Shown: positions 29,449-40,272, counted from the first letter of the stretch. The stretch is 64,000 bases of DNA from Xanthomonas arboricola pv. juglandis (GCF_001013475.1 NZ_JZEF01000004.1:248001-312000); one strand, 5' to 3'. The notes: generated by a model not told the origin, from the sequence alone. A program made the numbers and translations.

Positions 29449-30040
29449 GGCGCAGCCAAAAGCAAACAGGGTTGCTGTTGTTTCGGCGCGCGCGGCGGAT
29501 TCTTGAAGTGCACGGCGTGAAGGTGTGTGCTGTAACTGAACGATCGGGTGGTGCGATGACGGCTTCACACAGGGCGATCAGCGGCATCGCGCTTACTGCG
29601 GCAAGGCGTTCACCGCAGTGAGGCTTGTGATGACAAGGTCTGCCTGGTTGAACTTGCGATTTGCATCGACTGCTGTGTGCGTCGAGACAGCGCATTGCAG
29701 CAAGCGGCCTCTGCATTGGCGGTGGCACCAGCATCGGCGGACTTGATGCGCAGGTTGCGCTCGGCAGCAAACTTCAGCGTCTGCACCACGTCCCGGATGA
29801 CCCGCCGCCGAGCGTCGAGCGTCATTGTCGTGGCAGTTTCTAGCACTACAGCGAGCAATGGTGTGGGCAGTAAGAGGAACGTAGCGAGCGGCCGTCAGGT
29901 GGGTGCGGACGGCGCACAGGAACCGAAATGAACCGTGCATGCCGATTCCGGGCGCCGGCCGCGCCCGCCTGACGATTGCGCTGTAGTTCTGTGAGTCGCT
30001 CTGAGTGGGTCGCCACTGCTTGCTGGGCGGCCTCGCCAGG
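29449..30040. other. Intergenic region upstream of motA
   Basis: About 590 bases between motA and msrB, both minus strand. It must hold the motAB promoter. No gene is recognisable. The palindromic element at 29894-29973 lies at its right end. Confidence 0.5.
29894..29973. repeat. 80-base imperfect palindrome, copy A of a dispersed element
   Basis: The outer arms GTCAGGTGGGTGCGG and its near complement CGCGCCCGCCTGAC form an imperfect inverted repeat. The reverse complement of the whole element aligns end to end with 51806-51889, including an internal GGCATGCAC block. Confidence 0.8.
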
Positions 30041-30505
30041 TCAGGCCGGTTGCGCCTCGGCACCGTCGCGTTGCAGCGGGTTCGGCAGTGCCTGGCCATC
30101 TTCGGTGAAGCCCAGCGAGACCGAGTTGAGGCAATGCCGTTCGCCGGTCGGCGGCGGGCCGTCGGGGAACACGTGACCGAGGTGGCTGTTGCAGCGCGCG
30201 CAGACGATCTCGGTGCGGATCATGCCGTAGCTGATGTCGCGGATCTCGCGCACGTGGGCCGCATCGTACGGGGCGAAGAAGCTCGGCCAGCCGGTACCGG
30301 ATTCGAACTTTGCGCTGGAACGGAACAGCGGCAGCCCGCACAGGCGGCAGGTGTAGACGCCCTCCAGCTTGTTGTCCAGGAACACCCCGCAGAACGGCGC
30401 CTCGGTGCCGTGCTGCAGCAGCACGCGCTGCTCCTCGTCGCTGAGCCCGGCGATCAGGGCATCGCGTTGGGCGGGGGAGGGCGGTGTCAGATCGAACTGG
30501 CTCAT
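30041..30505 (-). CDS. msrB: Peptide-methionine (R)-S-oxide reductase MsrB
   Basis: A 154-residue repair enzyme that reduces methionine-R-sulfoxide in proteins using thioredoxin. The catalytic Cys is at 125 in RHCLNSVSL. Four zinc-binding cysteines sit in two CXXC pairs (Cys53/56 and Cys102/105). The substrate-binding motif GTGWPSF is at 70-76. The start at 30505 gives MSQFDLTPPS. It is a separate cytoplasmic single-domain MsrB without an MsrA fusion. Confidence 0.96.
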   Translation of the reverse strand: MSQFDLTPPSPAQRDALIAGLSDEEQRVLLQHGTEAPFCGVFLDNKLEGVYTCRLCGLPLFRSSAKFESGTGWPSFFAPYDAAHVREIRDISYGMIRTEIVCARCNSHLGHVFPDGPPPTGERHCLNSVSLGFTEDGQALPNPLQRDGAEAQPA

Positions 30506-30869
30506 GAAGGCTCTCGCATGCGCGCGCTGGCAGGGTGCCGCGTCTGCCCTCAGTGATGTGGGCGCGGAAGCCTGCGTTCAACCTAAGTGCTCGAAGCCTT
30601 CTTCCGTCCGCAGAGAATCAAGCCCCTCTCCCTGCGGGAGAGGGGTTGGGGTGAGGGTACGGGGCGAAGCCGCTGCACGATGGGCACTGCGAGGCTTCGC
30701 TCGCACCCTCATCCGGCGCTGCGCGCCACCTTCTCCCGATGGGAGAAGGGACTCTTCGCGCTGCACTCATCTCGCGAACGCGTTCATCCCGCAGCCGATC
30801 CCGTGCATTGCTGCAGCACACCGGCGCCCCCACCCAGTCAATACCGCCCAATCAATCACGGTGTCCGTC
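30506..30869. other. Intergenic region between msrB and a secreted protein
   Basis: These 364 bases separate divergent genes and consist largely of the dispersed repeat at 30622-30750. The rest shows no gene. Confidence 0.55.
30622..30750. repeat. Dispersed repeat, plus orientation copy
   Basis: A 129-base element opening with a GCCCCTCTCCC...GGGAGAGGGG hairpin, then GGGGTGAGGGTACG, and closing with CCTCATCCGGCGCTGCGCGCC and a CTTCTCCCGATGGGAGAAGG hairpin. An inverted copy is at 34448. Confidence 0.88.
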
Positions 30870-31301
30870 ATGGCGATCCATTCTTCAACGCGCGGCCTGC
30901 TGCTGTGCGGCCTGCTGGCGATTGCCGGCGCGGCGCTGGCGCAATCGGCCACTACCACGCGCTCGTCCAACACCTTGCAGCCGATCACTACGCCGACGCC
31001 TGCGCAGCCCACGCTGACCGCGCCGCGCGCAGTGCAGCCAGCGCCAGGCACCAGTCCGGTGCCCTCGCAGCTCGGCCAGCGCCCGGTCGCGCCCAGCATT
31101 CCCACCCGTGGCCCGGCACAGAGACCGGTGGCTCCGGCCGGTAGCCAGGTGCTGCCTGCCAGCGCGCCGATGGTCTACGACCGCAATGGCCGCCTGCTGC
31201 AAGGCATGCAGCCGGCCGGCGCCAACCGGGTGCTGGACACCAAGACCGGGCGTTATTACGACGCGGTTCCGGCCGGCGACGGCATGCGCGTGGTGCGCTG
31301 A
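30870..31301 (+). CDS. Secreted Pro/Thr-rich protein, unknown function
   Basis: A 143-residue protein. Residues 1-24 are a Sec signal peptide ending at ALAQS. Residues 25-100 are low complexity, rich in Pro, Thr, Ala and Gln (TPTPAQPTLTAPRAVQPAPG), probably unstructured. A short conserved-looking C-terminal part follows (VYDRNGRLLQGMQPAGANRVLDTKTGRYYDAVPAGDG, given here in pieces of one motif: YDRNGR, TKTGRYYDAVP). It resembles small classical-type periplasmic or cell-wall proteins, and I cannot name a family. Confidence 0.7.
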   Translation: MAIHSSTRGLLLCGLLAIAGAALAQSATTTRSSNTLQPITTPTPAQPTLTAPRAVQPAPGTSPVPSQLGQRPVAPSIPTRGPAQRPVAPAGSQVLPASAPMVYDRNGRLLQGMQPAGANRVLDTKTGRYYDAVPAGDGMRVVR

Positions 31302-31388
31302 GATCCGGCAGCAGTCGATGTCTGATCCGCAGCAATCAGATCGGTCTCCATCCAACCGCCGTCCCAGGCTTCGCTGCGTCGCCGACCA

Positions 31389-31420
31389 CGAATCCCCAAT
31401 CCCCAATCCCCAATCCCCGC
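31389..31420. repeat. Heptamer array (AATCCCC), G-rich on the minus strand
   Basis: Four near-perfect AATCCCC units end directly before the stop codon of the minus-strand Lrp gene, so GGGGATT repeats follow that gene on its sense strand. Confidence 0.88.
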
Positions 31421-31421
31421 C

Positions 31422-31901
31422 TCAGTCCGCAATCGGCAACGCCAGGGTCTCCTTGACCTCTTCCATCACGATGTAGCTCTTGGACTCGCGTACATGCGGC
31501 AAGGTCAACAAGGTGCTGCCGAGCAGCTTGCGATAGGACGCCATCTCGCTGATGCGCGCCTTGAGCAGGTAATCGAAATCGCCCGAGACCAGATGGCATT
31601 CCAGCACGTTGGGCAGCTTGAGCGCGGCGCGGCGGAACTCTTCGAAGATGTCGCCGGATTTGTAGGCCAAGCTGATCTCCACGAACACCAGCAGGCTGGC
31701 CTTGAGCATGTGCGGGTCCAGCCGCGCGTAGTAGCCGGTGATGGCGCCATCGCGCTCCAGCCGGCGTACGCGCTCGGTGCAAGGCGTGGTCGACAAGCCC
31801 ACCCGTTCGCCCAGGTCGGTAAAGGAAATCCGCCCCTCCTGCTGCAGGATGCGCAGAATCTTGCGGTCGATCTTGTCCAGCTCGCGCGCACGGGTGGCCA
31901 T
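31422..31901 (-). CDS. Lrp/AsnC-family transcriptional regulator
   Basis: A 159-residue regulator. The N-terminal helix-turn-helix (LDKIDRKILRILQQEGRISFTDLGERVGLS) is followed by the RAM ligand-binding domain (GDFDYLLKARISEMASYRKLL). The start at 31901 has AGGGAGA 9 bases upstream. It is divergent from dadA, 149 bases away. In Pseudomonas and enterics the dad operon is controlled by an Lrp-type protein responding to alanine or leucine, so this is very likely the local dad activator; that role is inference from family and position. Confidence 0.95.
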   Translation of the reverse strand: MATRARELDKIDRKILRILQQEGRISFTDLGERVGLSTTPCTERVRRLERDGAITGYYARLDPHMLKASLLVFVEISLAYKSGDIFEEFRRAALKLPNVLECHLVSGDFDYLLKARISEMASYRKLLGSTLLTLPHVRESKSYIVMEEVKETLALPIAD

Positions 31902-31984
31902 GAGGTCTGTCTCCCTACAGAACTGGCAGGAAATTTCACTGCGAAGTAGCGCCGATTCCAGGACCGGCACTGCCTGGCTCGCAA

Positions 31985-31990
31985 TATACT
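31985..31990 (+). promoter_or_regulatory. Probable -10 box of the dadA promoter
   Basis: TATACT lies 60 bases before the dadA start. No good -35 box stands at the right distance, which would suit a promoter that needs an activator such as the divergent Lrp protein. Confidence 0.45.
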
Positions 31991-32050
31991 GCGTCTAACT
32001 GTCTCCCTCGGCGCTTGGTTGTGGGGGAATACCCTTTCCAGGAGAACGAC

Positions 32051-33340
32051 ATGCGGGTGCTCATTCTCGGTAGCGGCGTCATCGGCACCACCACCGCCTG
32101 GTATCTGGCGCAGTCCGGCTGCGAGGTCACCGTGGTCGACCGCCAGCCGGCCTCGGCGCTGGAAACCAGCTACGGCAACGCGGGCCAGCTGTCATTCGGC
32201 TACACCTCGCCCTGGGCCGCCCCTGGCGTGCCGGGCAAGGCGATGAAGTGGTTGTTCGCCCAGCACGCGCCGTTGTCGATCCGGCCCACCCGCGATCTGC
32301 GCCAGCTGGCCTGGCTGACCCAGATGCTGCGCAACTGCACTGCCGAGCGCTATGCGGTAAACAAGGCGCGCATGGTGCGCATGTCCGACTACAGCCGCGA
32401 TTGCCTCAATGAACTGCGCGCCAGCACCGGGCTGGAATTCGAAGGCCGCCAGCTCGGCACCACCCAGTTGTTCCGCACCCAGCAACAGCTGGATGCCGCC
32501 GCGCAGGACATCGAAGTGCTGGCCCAGTACGGCGTGCCGTACGAATTGCTGACCCCGGCGCAGATCGCCCAGTTCGAACCCGGCCTGGCCGGTGGCGGCG
32601 CGCAGATGGCCGGTGCCTTGCGCCTGCCCGAAGACCAGACCGGCGACTGCCGGCTGTTCACCCAGCGCCTGGCTGCGCTGGCCGCGCAATCCGGTGTGCA
32701 ATTCCGCTACGGGCAGCAGATCGAGCACCTGGAGCATGACGGCCGCACCGTCACCGGCGTGCAGATCGATGGCCGGCTCGAAACCGCCGACCGCTACGTG
32801 CTGGCACTGGGCAGCTATTCGGCCGACCTGCTGCTCTCGCTCGGCATGCATCTGCCCGTGTACCCGCTCAAGGGCTATTCGCTGACCATCCCGATTGTCG
32901 ACGCGCAGCGCGCGCCAACCTCCACGGTGCTGGACGAGAGCTACAAGATCGCCATCACCCGCTTCGACGAGCGCATCCGCGTCGGCGGCATGGCCGAGGT
33001 GGCCGGGTTCGATCTGTCGTTGAATCCGCGCCGCCGCGCCACCCTGGAAATGGTGGTCAACGACCTGTTCCCGGGCGGCGGCGATCTGGCCAGGGCCGAG
33101 TTCTGGACCGGCCTGCGCCCGGCCACGCCCGATGGCACCCCGGTGGTCGGTGCCACGCCGTATTCCAACCTGTTCCTCAACACCGGCCACGGCACCCTGG
33201 GCTGGACCATGGCCTGCGGCTCGGGCCGCTATCTGGCCGACCTGATGCAGGGCCGCAGCCCGGACATCGATACCGAAGGCCTGGATGTGTTCCGTTACCT
33301 CTCGCCACGCAGCGCCCGCGCGCAGCAGGAGGCCGCGTAG
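32051..33340 (+). CDS. dadA: D-amino acid dehydrogenase
   Basis: A 429-residue FAD enzyme that oxidises D-alanine and other D-amino acids to 2-oxo acids, passing electrons to the respiratory chain. The N-terminal FAD-binding loop is [18 protein letters not shown], followed by [22 protein letters not shown], the DadA signature. The C-terminal substrate and FAD region includes [15 protein letters not shown] and [16 protein letters not shown]. The ATG at 32051 has an AGGAGA site. The alanine racemase gene starts at its last base, so dadA and the racemase form one operon that degrades L-alanine via D-alanine. Confidence 0.97.
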   Translation: MRVLILGSGVIGTTTAWYLAQSGCEVTVVDRQPASALETSYGNAGQLSFGYTSPWAAPGVPGKAMKWLFAQHAPLSIRPTRDLRQLAWLTQMLRNCTAERYAVNKARMVRMSDYSRDCLNELRASTGLEFEGRQLGTTQLFRTQQQLDAAAQDIEVLAQYGVPYELLTPAQIAQFEPGLAGGGAQMAGALRLPEDQTGDCRLFTQRLAALAAQSGVQFRYGQQIEHLEHDGRTVTGVQIDGRLETADRYVLALGSYSADLLLSLGMHLPVYPLKGYSLTIPIVDAQRAPTSTVLDESYKIAITRFDERIRVGGMAEVAGFDLSLNPRRRATLEMVVNDLFPGGGDLARAEFWTGLRPATPDGTPVVGATPYSNLFLNTGHGTLGWTMACGSGRYLADLMQGRSPDIDTEGLDVFRYLSPRSARAQQEAA

Positions 33341-34440
33341 TGCGTCCTGCGCAAGCGTTGATCGATCTGGATGCATTGCGTCACAACTACCGCCTGGCCA
33401 AGCGCCTGGGCGGCAGCAAGGCCCTCGCGGTGGTCAAGGCCGATGCCTACGGGCATGGCGCGGTGCGCTGCGCGCAGGCGTTGGAACCGGAAGCCGACGG
33501 CTTTGCGGTGGCCTGTATCGAAGAGGCCCTGGAGCTGCGCCAGGCCGGCATCCGTGCGCCGATTTTGCTGCTGGAAGGTTTTTTCGAACACGACGAACTG
33601 CGCCTGATCGCCGAGCACGATCTGTGGACGGTGGCAGCCACCACGCAGCAGGTGCGCGCGCTGGCCGACTTTCAGAGCCCACGCCCGTTACGGGCGTGGT
33701 TGAAGCTGGACAGCGGCATGCATCGGCTCGGCTTGTCGCCGGAAGATTTTCGCGCCGCGTGGTTGCGCTTGCGCGGGCTGCCGCAGATTGCCTCGCTGGT
33801 GCTGATGACCCACCTGGCGCGCGCCGATGAACTGGAGTGCAGCCGCACCGACGAACAGGCGGTGGCCTTCGCGCTCACCGCAGGCGGCATGCGCGCGGAA
33901 ACCAGTCTGCGCAATTCGCCCGGCCTGCTCGGCTGGCCGGCGCTGCGCAACGATTGGTCGCGCCCGGGGCTGATGCTGTATGGCGCAAACCCGTTCCCGC
34001 AGGAGACCGAGAGCACTGCGCAACTGCGCCCGGTGATGACGCTGCGCTCGCGCATCATCTCCGTGCGGGAGCTGCCGGCCGGCGAGCCGGTGGGCTACGG
34101 CGCCCGCTTCGTTGCGCAACGGCCCACGCGCGTAGGCGTGGTGGCGATGGGATATGCCGACGGCTATCCGCAGTTCGCACCCAATGGCACCCCGGTGCTT
34201 GTGGATGGGGTGGTCTGCCCGTTGATCGGTCGCGTCTCGATGGACATGCTCACCGTGGATCTCACCGAGCATCCGCAGGCGGAGATTGGCGCGCCAGTCC
34301 AGCTGTGGGGCGATGCGCCACGGGTCGCCCCGTTGGCCACGCAGTGCAATGTCAGCGCGTATCAGCTGCTGTGTGGACTCAAGCGCGTGCCGCGGACGTA
34401 TGTAGGTGAGGCGGCAGTGGGCGACGAAGTGACCCGGTAA
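33340..34440 (+). CDS. alr: Alanine racemase (catabolic type, DadX-like)
   Basis: A 366-residue PLP enzyme interconverting L- and D-alanine. The GTG start at 33340 shares its G with the dadA stop (TAGTG). Lys33 in [10 protein letters not shown] binds PLP, and Tyr253 in VGYGARF is the second catalytic base. Other motifs are [17 protein letters not shown] and [13 protein letters not shown]. Coupling to dadA points to a catabolic role that feeds D-alanine to the dehydrogenase, though it also supplies D-alanine for peptidoglycan. Confidence 0.97.
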   Translation: MRPAQALIDLDALRHNYRLAKRLGGSKALAVVKADAYGHGAVRCAQALEPEADGFAVACIEEALELRQAGIRAPILLLEGFFEHDELRLIAEHDLWTVAATTQQVRALADFQSPRPLRAWLKLDSGMHRLGLSPEDFRAAWLRLRGLPQIASLVLMTHLARADELECSRTDEQAVAFALTAGGMRAETSLRNSPGLLGWPALRNDWSRPGLMLYGANPFPQETESTAQLRPVMTLRSRIISVRELPAGEPVGYGARFVAQRPTRVGVVAMGYADGYPQFAPNGTPVLVDGVVCPLIGRVSMDMLTVDLTEHPQAEIGAPVQLWGDAPRVAPLATQCNVSAYQLLCGLKRVPRTYVGEAAVGDEVTR

Positions 34441-34447
34441 GTTGCAT

Positions 34448-34655
34448 CCCTTCTCCCATCGGGAGAAGGTGGCGCGCAGCGCCGGATGAGGGTACGAGCG
34501 AAGCCTCGTGCAGTCGGAACAACACGAGGGCTTCGCCCCCGTACCTCACCCCAACCCCCGCTCCGCGCCCCGGCCTGCGCCAGCGGCGCAGGCGCACCAA
34601 GGCACGCGCGCCAGTGGCACGCAAGCTGTGCCTTCTCGCCCCGCAGGAGAGGGGC
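34448..34655. repeat. Dispersed repeat, minus orientation copy with extra segment
   Basis: An inverted copy of 30622-30750: it opens with CCTTCTCCCATCGGGAGAAGG, runs through the GCGCAGCGCCGGATGAGGGTACG core, and ends near CCCGCAGGAGAGGGG. About 70 additional bases lie between the CCCCAACCCC block and the terminal hairpin arm. Confidence 0.85.
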
Positions 34656-34666
34656 TCAAGCGGAGC

Positions 34667-35242
34667 TCACACCCCAGCCGTACTCCGATCGCCACGGAAC
34701 TGCTTGCGCACCCAGTCGTCGATCATGGCTTTTTCGAAGCGCAACGGGTCGCTGTCGGTCAGGCGTGGGCCGCTCATCAGAAATGCCGAATCCACCAGCT
34801 TGCGCTCGCCCTGATCGATCACCTCGCCATTGGCGCCGGTCAGCGTGTAGCTGAAGCTCAGGCGCGGCGGGTAGATGTCCTTGACGATGCGCACGTCCTG
34901 CATGCGCGGGCCGTGCCAGGGCTCGTACTGGCCGGCGCGGCGGATGTCGGTGATGGTCACGCTCAGGTGTTGGCCGTCGGGAAGCCGGCGGGCGGCACTT
35001 TGCTGGAAATGGGTCGCCAGCTGGGTCACCCAATCGCCGCGCTGCGCCTCCCAGCGGTTGCCGCTGAAGCGCATCTCGGCAAACTGCGCCGGGTCGGTCC
35101 AGCGCACATCTACCTTGCCATCGCTGCTCAGCGCGCGCGGCGCTTCGGGGTCGGTGACATTACGCACGCGGGCCTGCACACCGGTCGCCGCGAGCAGTCC
35201 TGCCAGCAACAGGCTGGCGCCGTAAAGGCTGGAACGTTTCAT
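34667..35242 (-). CDS. DUF3016 domain-containing secreted protein
   Basis: A 191-residue protein with a Sec signal peptide (residues 1-24, MKRSSLYGASLLLAGLLAA start). The mature part matches DUF3016: VDVRWTDPAQFAEMRFSGN, a central LSVTITDIRRAGQYEPWHG, VRIVKDIYPPRLSFSYTL, and a C-terminal FEKAMIDDWVRKQF. The family is periplasmic and of unknown function. The start at 35242 is the one that leaves a proper basic signal N-terminus. A dispersed repeat follows its stop closely. Confidence 0.88.
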   Translation of the reverse strand: MKRSSLYGASLLLAGLLAATGVQARVRNVTDPEAPRALSSDGKVDVRWTDPAQFAEMRFSGNRWEAQRGDWVTQLATHFQQSAARRLPDGQHLSVTITDIRRAGQYEPWHGPRMQDVRIVKDIYPPRLSFSYTLTGANGEVIDQGERKLVDSAFLMSGPRLTDSDPLRFEKAMIDDWVRKQFRGDRSTAGV

Positions 35243-35426
35243 GGAAAGTCTCCAAGCGGAAGGTACATGGCGTACCGGGTGTTCCAGCAGTGTGGGGGTG
35301 CGCTGGATCGCCCGCAACGCGGCAGCAACCGGGTATGCATCGGTGTTGCGCGCGGTTAATCCACGACCGCGCCGCCATGACGGCGGGTTCACTGCGCCTG
35401 CGCCCGCGCTTCACGGAGCGGACCGG

Positions 35427-35936
35427 ATGATCGCCAGCATGGACACCCACTCTTTCCGCACAAAGTCAGCTTCCTCGGCGCCGGCGCACATGCCGTCGGA
35501 CGTGCGCCTGCAGTTCATCGACTGGGCAAAGCAGCATGGCCACAACCCGTCCACCGGTGCCGCCGCGTTCGTCGCGTTGCAAAGCGATGTGGATCTGGAT
35601 CTGGCAACCCGCGGGATGCGTCTGGAGACGGGTGCCGACCCACGGGATGCACTGCGTGAGCATCTGGCTGCGTTGGCGCGGCAGGGTGATGTGGCGGTGC
35701 AGTTCCCGCCGGTCTATGCCTACACCGCCGCCAACGGGCTGGAGTACCGCTACTCGCTGATGCTGGTGATTGCCGAGGATTGCGTCGAGTGGACCGGGCG
35801 GGTCTGGCAGGACCTGGATTACCAGGGAATGCTCACCGGCCGCGGCCAGGGCCCGCGCGCCAACTACACCCAACTGGCGCGGATGGCGCTGGAACACGAG
35901 CTTGATCAGGAGCGCCCCCGTTATGTCCAGGCATGA
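35427..35936 (+). CDS. Hypothetical protein, unknown function
   Basis: A 169-residue soluble protein with no signal peptide or membrane segment. GGAG lies 9 bases before the ATG at 35427; a second ATG four codons on is possible. The sequence is globular, with DVRLQFIDWAKQHGHNPSTGAAAF at the front and YRYSLMLVIAEDCVEWTGRVWQDL in the middle. I do not recognise a family. Its stop overlaps the next gene by 14 bases, so the two are translated together. Confidence 0.7.
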   Translation: MIASMDTHSFRTKSASSAPAHMPSDVRLQFIDWAKQHGHNPSTGAAAFVALQSDVDLDLATRGMRLETGADPRDALREHLAALARQGDVAVQFPPVYAYTAANGLEYRYSLMLVIAEDCVEWTGRVWQDLDYQGMLTGRGQGPRANYTQLARMALEHELDQERPRYVQA

Positions 35937-36213
35937 ACTCGAACTGCAGTTGCCGCTGGGCGCACAGGTCGCCACCGGCGAAGATGGTTTCAGCGAGCGC
36001 TGCCGCAGCGAATGCGCAAAACTTGGCCTGTCGCGGGTGCGGTTGCTGTTGCTGGACGCCGAGTACGCGCGTTCCACCGCCTGGCGCGAAGAAGCGCAGC
36101 GCTGGATGGACGAGCAGTTGCGCCGCGAAGGCGAGTGGGTGTTTCGCGGCGTGATCGCCGGGATCGTGGTGCTGGCGGCATGCATCGCGCTGTGCGCGGC
36201 GCTGCTGTGGTGA
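35923..36213 (+). CDS. Small single-helix membrane protein
   Basis: A 96-residue protein overlapping the upstream gene by 14 bases. The first 70 residues are hydrophilic and probably alpha-helical (HELELQLPLG, AEYARSTAWREEAQRWMDEQL), and one transmembrane helix ends the protein (GVIAGIVVLAACIALCAALLW). This is the layout of a tail-anchored protein. The function is unknown; co-translation suggests it works with the preceding soluble protein. Confidence 0.7.
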   Translation: MSRHELELQLPLGAQVATGEDGFSERCRSECAKLGLSRVRLLLLDAEYARSTAWREEAQRWMDEQLRREGEWVFRGVIAGIVVLAACIALCAALLW

Positions 36214-36332
36214 TCCCTGGGGAGCCGGCGGCACGCGCGTGAACCGGGTCGGCCGGCTGTGCACCCGCTGACGACACCGGGCGTGGTTTCATCTGCTCGT
36301 CATCCGCCCTGGCATCACCCCTGGATCCCGAT

Positions 36333-38354
36333 TTGAGCACCTCGACCACCAGCCCCGATCTGGCCACCAGCCACCCGGCAGCCCTCGCCGAGCCCTTCCT
36401 CGACCCGGGGATGTACCACGAGATCTTCCACAATCTGGACGCGGGGTTCTGCGTCATCGATATGGTGTTCGATGGCGACAAGGCCGTCGATTACGTGATC
36501 CGGATGACCAATGGCGCGTTCGAGCGCTACACCGGTCTTTCCAATGTATTGAACGTGTCCATTCGCGGCATGCTGGTCGATCACGAACAGGAATGGTTCG
36601 ACCGCTACGGCCATGTCGCCCGCACCGGCAACCGCATCCATTTCGAAATGCAGGCCAAGGCATTGCGCCGCTGGTACTCGGTGGACGCATTCCGGGTCGG
36701 GCAGCCGGAGCAGGCGCGGGTGGCGGTGTTGTTCATGGACATCACCGAGCGCAAGCGGGTGGAGCGCGAGCTGGCCGAGAGCGAGGCACGTTTCAGCGCC
36801 CTGGCCGATGGCCTGCCGATGCCGGTCTGGGTACTGGACGCGCAAGGCGTGGTGCGCTTCGTCAACAGTGCCTATGGCGAATTTTTCGGCATCGACATTT
36901 CCAGCGGCACGGTGTCGGCCTGGAGCGAGTTGCTGCATCCGGACGACCTGTCGATCTTCCAGTTCGAACTGGCCACCGCATTGGAAGAACAGCGCGGCCT
37001 GCATGCACTGGTGCGTGCGCGTCGCCACGACGGGCAGTGGCGCTGGATCGAAATGACCGCCACGCCGCGCTACTCGGCCGACGGGCGCTTCATCGGCCTG
37101 GCCGGCAGCAGCCCGGACGTGACCGAACAACGCGAGATCGAACTGGCGCGCGAACAGCTGCTCGAATCCGAGCGCAGCGCACGCAACGAAGCCGAGAGCA
37201 TGGCGCGGCTGAAGGACGAGTTCCTGGCCACCTTGTCGCACGAATTGCGCACGCCGCTGACCACCATTCTGGGCTGGAGCGAGCTGCTGCTGCAGCGGGT
37301 CGAGGAAGGCCATCCCAACTACAAGGGCCTGTCGGTGATCGCCAGCAGCGCCCGTGCGCAGAAACGCCTGATCTCGGACATGCTCGACCTCAGCAGCATG
37401 TTGCTGGGCAAGGTGCAGTTGGAGGTCGAGTCGCTGGATCTGGTCGAACAGGTGCGCGAGGCCCTGAACACCCAGGAGCTGGCTGCCGAAGGCAAGGACC
37501 AGGTGCTGGAAGTGCATGCCCCGTCCACGCCGTGCCTGGTGCTGGGCGATGCCACGCGGCTGCAGCAGGTGCTGTGGAATCTGCTGTCCAACGCGATCAA
37601 GTTCACCCCGGCGCATGGCCGCATCGACGTCACCATCGAACGCGACGACGGCCACCTGCTGGTCGCGATACGCGATTCGGGCGACGGCATCGCAGCGGAG
37701 TTCCTGCCGCATCTGTTCGGCCGCTTCCGCCAGGCCGATGGCACCACCACGCGCCAGCATGGCGGCCTGGGCCTGGGCCTGGCGATCGTGCAGCAGCTGG
37801 TGGAAATGCATGGCGGCCAGGTCAGCGCCACCAGCGGCGGTCGCGGCAAGGGCGCCACCTTCACCGTGCGCCTGCTGGAGCATATTCCCGATCAGGCCAG
37901 GCGTCCGCGGCGCGAGCTGCGCCGTAGGCTGATGTCCGAGCAGATCATCGAAGCGCGCGCGCTCAATGGCTTGCGACTGCTGGCGGTGGAAGACCAGCCG
38001 GACATGCTCGATTACCTGCGCCGCCTGCTGGAAGAGCAGGGCGCCGAGGTGGTCACCGCCGGCAGCGCCACCGATGCGCTGGCACTGATCGATCATCGCG
38101 GCCACGCACGCTTCGATCTGATGCTGACCGACATCGGCATGCCGGGCATGGACGGCTATGGGCTGATCCGCACCGTGCGCGAGAACATGGGGCTGGACGC
38201 GGCGGCACTGCCGGCCGTGGCAGTGACCGCCCTGGCACGCGACGACGATCGCAAGCGCGCGCTGGACTCCGGTTTCCAGGAGCATCTGGCCAAGCCCTAC
38301 AGCGTCGCCCAACTGGTCACTGCGGTGCGCGCCGCGCGCGAATCGGTGGAGTGA
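36333..38354 (+). CDS. PAS-domain hybrid histidine kinase
   Basis: A 673-residue soluble hybrid kinase read from a TTG start at 36333 (MSTSTTSPD). Two PAS domains occupy about residues 25-150 (ending MDITERKRVERELAES) and 155-285. The HisKA domain has the phospho-acceptor His303 in FLATLSHELRTPLTT; the HATPase has NLLSNAIKFTP, GDGIAAEFLPHLF and GGLGLGLAIV. A C-terminal receiver domain has the phospho-acceptor Asp600 (LMLTDIGMPGMDG). No HPt domain or output domain is fused, so it needs a separate phosphotransfer partner. There is no transmembrane segment, so it senses a cytoplasmic signal. Confidence 0.94.
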   Translation: MSTSTTSPDLATSHPAALAEPFLDPGMYHEIFHNLDAGFCVIDMVFDGDKAVDYVIRMTNGAFERYTGLSNVLNVSIRGMLVDHEQEWFDRYGHVARTGNRIHFEMQAKALRRWYSVDAFRVGQPEQARVAVLFMDITERKRVERELAESEARFSALADGLPMPVWVLDAQGVVRFVNSAYGEFFGIDISSGTVSAWSELLHPDDLSIFQFELATALEEQRGLHALVRARRHDGQWRWIEMTATPRYSADGRFIGLAGSSPDVTEQREIELAREQLLESERSARNEAESMARLKDEFLATLSHELRTPLTTILGWSELLLQRVEEGHPNYKGLSVIASSARAQKRLISDMLDLSSMLLGKVQLEVESLDLVEQVREALNTQELAAEGKDQVLEVHAPSTPCLVLGDATRLQQVLWNLLSNAIKFTPAHGRIDVTIERDDGHLLVAIRDSGDGIAAEFLPHLFGRFRQADGTTTRQHGGLGLGLAIVQQLVEMHGGQVSATSGGRGKGATFTVRLLEHIPDQARRPRRELRRRLMSEQIIEARALNGLRLLAVEDQPDMLDYLRRLLEEQGAEVVTAGSATDALALIDHRGHARFDLMLTDIGMPGMDGYGLIRTVRENMGLDAAALPAVAVTALARDDDRKRALDSGFQEHLAKPYSVAQLVTAVRAARESVE

Positions 38355-38404
38355 GACGGCAGGCGGCGCCGATGTAGTGCCGCTGCTCCGGCTGACAGGC
38401 AGCA

Positions 38405-38434
38405 GGTGAAAGAGGCTGTTTGCTGCCTCTTTCA
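38405..38434. terminator. Hairpin after the PAS hybrid kinase
   Basis: A perfect 11-base stem (GTGAAAGAGGC / GCCTCTTTCAC) with an eight-base loop, 50 bases after the kinase stop. There is no U-run, so termination is only probable. Confidence 0.5.
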
Positions 38435-38480
38435 CGGCGGGTGACCTAGCGTGGTGCATTCCCTCGATGGAGATGACGCC

Positions 38481-38789
38481 ATGTCCAGATACGCCCCGCA
38501 TGTCTATTCGGAACAAGTGCAGATCGCCACGCTCGAACACTGGGTGTCGCTGCTCGGTGGGCAGGAGCGCGTGCGCGTCGAGCTCGACGACGGCAGCATG
38601 ATCAGCGGCACCGTCGCCGTGCGCCCGAGTATCCAGACCTATCTGGACGATCAGCAGCGCGAAGGCCTCAACGGCCAGTTGCGCATCGACCAGCTGGATG
38701 CCGCGCAGGAGCCGCACTGGATCTGGATGGACCGCATCGTGGCAGTGCACCCCTTGCCGTTGGGCAGCGATCCGCAAGCCGCTCCCTGA
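38481..38789 (+). CDS. DUF3247 family protein
   Basis: A 102-residue small soluble protein typical of xanthomonads. GGAG lies 9 bases before the ATG at 38481. The core is ERVRVELDDGSMISGTVAVRPSIQTYLD, which looks like a small beta-barrel, followed by EGLNGQLRIDQLD and PHWIWMDRIVAVHPLPLG. The Sm-like strand pattern hints at a nucleic-acid or protein scaffold, but no function is known. It stands between a hybrid kinase and a sugar dehydrogenase. Confidence 0.87.
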   Translation: MSRYAPHVYSEQVQIATLEHWVSLLGGQERVRVELDDGSMISGTVAVRPSIQTYLDDQQREGLNGQLRIDQLDAAQEPHWIWMDRIVAVHPLPLGSDPQAAP

Positions 38790-38876
38790 GTCACGCATTG
38801 ACGATGTGTTTACTTCTCGTCGTGGCGTTGACGGCATGATGGCCGATTGTCGTAACTGTTCAGGATCGATCGCGCA

Positions 38877-40211
<1,335 letters not shown>

Positions 40212-40244
40212 TCCAGACAATGCGCTGGCTCAGGCGTTCAAACG

Positions 40245-40272
40245 AAAAAACCGGGCCAGGACCCGGTTTCTT
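40245..40272. terminator. Rho-independent terminator after the sugar dehydrogenase
   Basis: An AAACCGGG / CCCGGTTT stem with an A-run before and a T-rich tail after, so it can act in both directions, also for the convergent gene at 40321. Confidence 0.8.

Noticed and set aside
29449..29600. FliA (sigma-28) promoter ahead of motA
   Set aside because: A GCCGTCAT resembling the -10 box GCCGATAA is present on the minus strand, but no matching -35 box stands at the right distance.
31907..32008. Repeated decamer CTGTCTCCCT as an Lrp operator
   Set aside because: The left copy is simply the ribosome-binding site of lrp read backwards, so the duplication is probably chance.
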